NCBI GenBank assembly: GCA_900540805.1
Contig: UQHL01000028.1
Coordinates: 1-28,405, forward strand
DNA: 28,405 nucleotides
Source: an uncultured Eubacteriales bacterium
Lineage (GTDB): Bacteria; Bacillota; Clostridia; Christensenellales; Borkfalkiaceae
Direction of reading: 5' to 3'
The translations under genes and the position numbers were made by a program. A model generated the notes under the pieces. It did not search any database. It had not been told where the DNA came from and worked only from the letters and a program-made list of their open reading frames with translations. Shown one piece after another: positions 25,022-28,405 of this stretch (position 1 is its first letter; each line of letters opens with the position of its first letter).

Positions 25022-25741
25022 ATGGAATTTAAGACGGACGCGCTGGTGATCAAGGCGACGGACTATAAGGAAAACGATAAACTGCTCAACTTATTCACGC
25101 CCTCGCGCGGGAAACTGACGGCGGGGATACGCGGCGTCAGAAAGCCCAAGGCAAAGCTCGCTTTCGCGGCGCAGCCCTTCTGTTTTGCGGAATATGTTCT
25201 CGCGGAGAAAGGGGGCAGATATACGGTGACGGCCGCGTATCTGTACGACGGTTTCTTCGCCCTGCGCACGGATATCGTGCGCTACTATGCGGCGTGCGCC
25301 GTCCTCGAGATCTGCGACGCCCTGCTGGTGGAAGAGGGGGAAAGCCGCGCGCTGTTTATCGCGGCGGCCGAGGCGTTGAAGGGACTGTCGCTCACGGACG
25401 GAGACGCGGCGGAGCTGCTTGTGGGGTTCTGCGTGGCGGCTCTTCACGAAGCGGGCTACATGCTGGATCTGGACGGCTGCGGCGTCTGCGGCGGCGAAGT
25501 GAAGGGAAACGTGTATTTCGATTTCGACGCGGGATACTTCACCTGTACCGCGTGCGCTTCGGGCGTACGCGCGAGCGGCGCTACTTATGAGACTCTGCGC
25601 AAATGCGCGGGGCTCGCTTACGACGAGGAAAAGACGGCGGGCGGCTTAAAGCGCGCCCTTCGGCTGATCAGAACATACCTCGCCGAAAAGACGGAGGAAG
25701 AATATCCGTGTTTCGGCGAATTTATCCGCCTGTACGAATAA
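25022..25741 (+). CDS. recO: DNA repair protein RecO
   Basis: RecO works with RecF and RecR to load RecA onto SSB-coated single-stranded DNA. The 239-aa protein starts with the family's N-terminal OB fold (MEFKTDALVIKATDYKENDKLLNLFTP), has a helical centre, and carries a zinc finger with CGVCGG near 154 and CTACA about 20 residues on. GAGGGAG lies five bases before the ATG. It is the last gene of the conserved yqfC-to-recO block. Confidence 0.96.
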   Translation: MEFKTDALVIKATDYKENDKLLNLFTPSRGKLTAGIRGVRKPKAKLAFAAQPFCFAEYVLAEKGGRYTVTAAYLYDGFFALRTDIVRYYAACAVLEICDALLVEEGESRALFIAAAEALKGLSLTDGDAAELLVGFCVAALHEAGYMLDLDGCGVCGGEVKGNVYFDFDAGYFTCTACASGVRASGATYETLRKCAGLAYDEEKTAGGLKRALRLIRTYLAEKTEEEYPCFGEFIRLYE

Positions 25742-25847
25742 CTTTCCGCGCTTTTTTCGGCAGAAGCGCAAGAGATTTCGGCAAAGGCGGACGGACGGGG
25801 AAAAATAACGGGAAAAACATAGGCGGACCCCGCCGCAAAGTATTTTT

Positions 25848-28277
25848 ATGGAAAACAAAAACAACGAAAACACACAAAAACAAAAGAACGAGCAGGATAA
25901 GGCGGCCACGGTGACGAGGGCGGAAAAATCGGAACGAATGAAAACGGTTATCCGCGAGCTCCTCGCTTCGCGCCCCTATAAATGGAACGAATTTTTGGAT
26001 ACGTCGGCCAAGGTTTACGCCGAGCGTTTCCCCGAGGAAACGGGGGATGACAACGCCGTAAAGGGGCGGATCGGCTCTACGTTCGACGTTATGGAAAAAG
26101 CGGGCGAGGTGCGCTTCGAGGCAAACGTATGCTCGCTGGCCGCGCCCGTGCAGACGCAGCCGACGAAGGTTCCCGTCGCGGCGGAAGGGACGAAAGCGCC
26201 CGCGGCGAAAAAAGCCGCTCCGAAAAAGCCCGCTAAAAAGGCGGCGGAATCCGCGCGGGAAGCGAAGGAAGACCCCGTAAAAGCGGAAACCGCAAACGCG
26301 GAAAAGAAACCCGCGCAGAAAAAACGTCCCGCAAAGACCGCGCTTTCGGAAACAGCGGTGAAAACAGCGGAGGAAAAGGCCGTTTCCGCGGAAAAACCCG
26401 CCGTGCCGTCCAAGGAAGAACCCGCAAAGGCGGTAGAAGCAAAAGAGGAAAAGCCCGAGCCGAAGAAGCGCGGCAGAAAGCCCAAGGCCGAAGTGAAAAA
26501 GGAAGAGGGTGAAGTAGTCGAGGCGACGAAGCCCGAGCCTAAAAAACGGGGCAGAAAACCCAAAGAAGTAGAAAACGAGGCACACAAGGCTGAGACGATG
26601 GCGCAGGATACGCCCGCCGAACAAGCGGAAACGGCCGTCGGACACCCCTCGGAAACGGTAAAAGCGGAAGAAAAACCCGCAAGAGCCGAAGCCTCCGCGG
26701 AAAAATCCTTGCAAGGGACGGAACCTGCGGGCGCTTTGGCGGTAAAGCCCGAAGCGAAGGTGGCGCCCGTGTTCGACATGACGCTGCTTTTAGGCAATAA
26801 GGCGGACAAAAAAGCCCCTGCCGCAGCCAAGGCTGCGACGGAAAAGGGCGCGCAGAAGCCCGTTGCGCCCGCGGAGGAAAAGCGGATACAAGGATTTGTC
26901 TCTCCCGCCGTGGAAAAAAACGCACAGAGCTCCACGGCTTCCGTCGGAGAGAAAACGGCGCAGGGGCCGACGCCTTCCGCTTCGGAAAAAGACGTAAAGG
27001 GGCCCCTGCCTTCCGTCGGGGAAAAAGCGGCGCAGAATTCCGCTTCTGCCGTACAGGAAAGACGCTCGGAAACGCCCGTCTCTGCGGCCGAAGAAAAAAA
27101 AGCGGAAAAGTCCGTTGCTTCTTCGGAAAAAGAGCGGCCGGAAAAGCCCGCCGCGCCCTCGGAAAGTCCGAAAGCGCATTCAGAAGGTTCGACGGCGCCT
27201 TCTGCGGCTTCAAGCGTCTCTTCTAAAGCTGAAATCCCGACTGCGGCTTCCGTAGCTTCGACCGGGACTTCCGCTTCCTCCGTCTCGTCGGAGCCCGTCT
27301 CCCGCGCCATGGACAAACGCGGAGAAGCTCGTCCCGCCGCTTCCGTCGCACTGGCGACCGAGGTGAAGGCGCTGGCAAAGGAAGCCGAAACGCCCAGGGA
27401 GGCGAAAAAGCCCGTTTTGACCGAGTTTGCATTTCTCGGCAACGCGGCCGCAAAGGGAACGGGCAGCGCGCCCGCCGCAAAGGAAAAAGAGGAGAGAAAG
27501 CCCGCTTCCGTGACGGAGAAGGCAAAGGAACCGCTCAAAGACACGCGGCCCGCGGAGACCCTGCGCCGTCCCGAGCCGACGAAGGCGCCCCAGCCCCAGC
27601 CGCAGTCGCAGCCCCGCCAGACGCCGATTTCTTCCGTTTCTCCCAAAGCGGCGGCCGAGCCTGCGTCTCAGAACGGCAGGAGAGACCGCCGGGGACGGGG
27701 CAGAACGCAGTCCCCCGCGCTTCCCGCGACGCCCGAGGAAGCCTTGAAAGCGGAATTTCTCAAGCGGCTCCGCGCGCTGGGCGGCGATTATTTCGAATAT
27801 TATTCCGTGTATTTGTTAGAGCGGTATTCCCTTCGCAACGGCAGGCGACTGGAGGGAATGAGAGTATCGGGAGGGGAACGTGACGGCGGCATAGACGGCG
27901 AGATCACGCTCACCGACAAATTCGGCTTCCGCGAGACCATCTACATACAGGCGAAGAACTGGGATCCTTCCAAGGGGAAGGAGGAATTGTGGGTGATCGG
28001 AGAAACGCTTCTGCAGCAGTTTATCGGCGCGGTGGCGTGCCGCCAGGCGAAAGAGGGAAGCAGGCACAGCCGCGGCATTTTCGTGACGACGTCGCGTTTT
28101 ACGCCCGAGGCGAGGGAGCTTTTGGAGACGATGGCGGACAGATTTATCGGCTACGACGGGGACGACGTGTTCGAGGCGGCGAAGGAATGCTCGTTCGGCT
28201 TAAAGGAAAAGGACGGCGAATGGACGCTGGACGAGGAGCTTCTGTCGGGCGGCAAGGCGTTTTTCAATCTGCTTTGA
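25848..28277 (+). CDS. wHTH-like / AT-hook linker / Mrr-type nuclease fusion, 809 aa
   Basis: Three parts. Residues about 28-97 look like a winged helix (MKTVIRELLASRPYKWNEFL, VKGRIGSTFDVMEKAGEVRF). Residues about 100-630 are a long Ala/Lys/Glu/Pro-rich disordered region holding two AT-hook-like KKRGRKPK motifs (about 206-213 and 230-237). Residues about 630-809 are an Mrr-type restriction endonuclease fold: an early Glu (E650), DGGIDG (D683), then QAKNW (Q701-A-K703) and GIFVTTSRFT. D-x17-QxK is the Mrr active-site layout, so DNA cleavage is plausible. No methyltransferase gene is nearby, consistent with a type IV or non-restriction role. Start codon context is weak: no clear ribosome-binding site, and a GGCGG/CCGCC hairpin at 25822-25834 just before. 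It lies 106 bases after recO with no terminator between. Confidence 0.85.
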   Translation: MENKNNENTQKQKNEQDKAATVTRAEKSERMKTVIRELLASRPYKWNEFLDTSAKVYAERFPEETGDDNAVKGRIGSTFDVMEKAGEVRFEANVCSLAAPVQTQPTKVPVAAEGTKAPAAKKAAPKKPAKKAAESAREAKEDPVKAETANAEKKPAQKKRPAKTALSETAVKTAEEKAVSAEKPAVPSKEEPAKAVEAKEEKPEPKKRGRKPKAEVKKEEGEVVEATKPEPKKRGRKPKEVENEAHKAETMAQDTPAEQAETAVGHPSETVKAEEKPARAEASAEKSLQGTEPAGALAVKPEAKVAPVFDMTLLLGNKADKKAPAAAKAATEKGAQKPVAPAEEKRIQGFVSPAVEKNAQSSTASVGEKTAQGPTPSASEKDVKGPLPSVGEKAAQNSASAVQERRSETPVSAAEEKKAEKSVASSEKERPEKPAAPSESPKAHSEGSTAPSAASSVSSKAEIPTAASVASTGTSASSVSSEPVSRAMDKRGEARPAASVALATEVKALAKEAETPREAKKPVLTEFAFLGNAAAKGTGSAPAAKEKEERKPASVTEKAKEPLKDTRPAETLRRPEPTKAPQPQPQSQPRQTPISSVSPKAAAEPASQNGRRDRRGRGRTQSPALPATPEEALKAEFLKRLRALGGDYFEYYSVYLLERYSLRNGRRLEGMRVSGGERDGGIDGEITLTDKFGFRETIYIQAKNWDPSKGKEELWVIGETLLQQFIGAVACRQAKEGSRHSRGIFVTTSRFTPEARELLETMADRFIGYDGDDVFEAAKECSFGLKEKDGEWTLDEELLSGGKAFFNLL

Positions 28278-28321
28278 CGCGGTTTATTTTGACTCGGTTT
28301 ATAAAGATCGTGAGTGCGAGG

Positions 28322-28352
28322 TGCCGCGGCGTTTGACGCCGCGGCATTTCTT
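28322..28352 (+). terminator. Intrinsic terminator after the Mrr-type gene
   Basis: TGCCGCGGCGT (28322-28332) pairs perfectly with ACGCCGCGGCA (28336-28346) around TTG; TTTCTT follows. Confidence 0.88.
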
Positions 28353-28364
28353 GATATAAAGAAA

Positions 28365-28387
28365 AACCACGCGATAGTCGCGTGGTT
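28365..28387. repeat. Short hairpin at the right edge
   Basis: AACCACGCGA (28365-28374) and TCGCGTGGTT (28378-28387) pair perfectly around TAG, with AAAA on the left. The design is that of the hairpin at 28-46 (A run, ACCAC start, three-base TA-type loop). It may be a second terminator, a dispersed repeat, or a subterminal hairpin of a mobile element beyond the window; no transposase is visible. Confidence 0.4.
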
Positions 28388-28405
28388 CGAGAAAGGTTAA
28401 CCGAT

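Noticed and set aside
26160..27700. Direct-repeat array inside the Mrr-type gene
   Set aside because: The similarity comes from biased Ala/Lys/Glu/Pro coding; apart from the two KKRGRKPK motifs no regular unit is present.

Overview
The window reads as a chromosomal segment of a GC-rich, endospore-forming member of the Firmicutes (Bacillota), most likely class Clostridia. The evidence is the gene content: yqfC-yqfD, a SipL-like SPOCS/LysM spore protein and Veg; a Bacillus/Clostridium-type yqfC-yqfD-phoH-yqfF-ybeY-era-yqzL-recO block; uvrB-uvrA in the Firmicutes order; and Shine-Dalgarno sequences with TTGACA/TATAAT promoters. All genes lie on the + strand. No rRNA, tRNA, CRISPR array, transposase or prophage gene was seen.

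Layout. (1) 1-3125: a PMCA-type Ca2+ P-type ATPase, then a 64-aa hypothetical that overlaps its stop and has its own promoter. (2) 3225-4919: a zinc-ribbon membrane protein that looks leaderless, then two paralogous small proteins with an N-terminal winged-helix-like part and a C-terminal membrane anchor. (3) 4963-9974: uvrB-uvrA behind two tandem sigma-A promoters, with a LexA box at the second and an inverted repeat around the -10 of the first. (4) 9993-14082: veg, a strong terminator, sipL behind a sigma-E-type promoter, then ispE and an acidic TPR/membrane protein behind a sigma-A promoter. (5) 14211-19471: a heterodimeric ABC exporter pair of the TM287/288 type and a ClC-type Cl-/H+ antiporter with a TrkA-C tail, bounded by terminators. 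(6) 19521-25741: yqfC-yqfD from a sigma-E promoter, then phoH, a short-sensor pgpH/yqfF, ybeY, era, a 43-aa YqzL and recO. (7) 25848-28277: an 809-residue protein joining a winged-helix-like N-terminus, a long disordered linker with two AT-hook-like motifs and an Mrr-type nuclease domain, followed by a terminator.

How the parts fit. Three upstream regions (Ca2+-ATPase, sipL, yqfC) share the same geometry, TCATA-N16-CATA(G/C)AA(T/A), which matches mother-cell sigma-E promoters; this suggests calcium export, coat/cortex assembly and yqfCD are switched on together in sporulation. A strong sigma-A promoter inside yqfD would let the housekeeping genes phoH-to-recO be transcribed in growth independently of sigma-E. 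The most unusual items are the wHTH/AT-hook/Mrr fusion, the membrane-anchored wHTH pair, the apparent ACG start of phoH, the PgpH protein without its extracellular sensor, and the leaderless zinc-ribbon gene. These rest on reading the sequence by eye; no database search was run.
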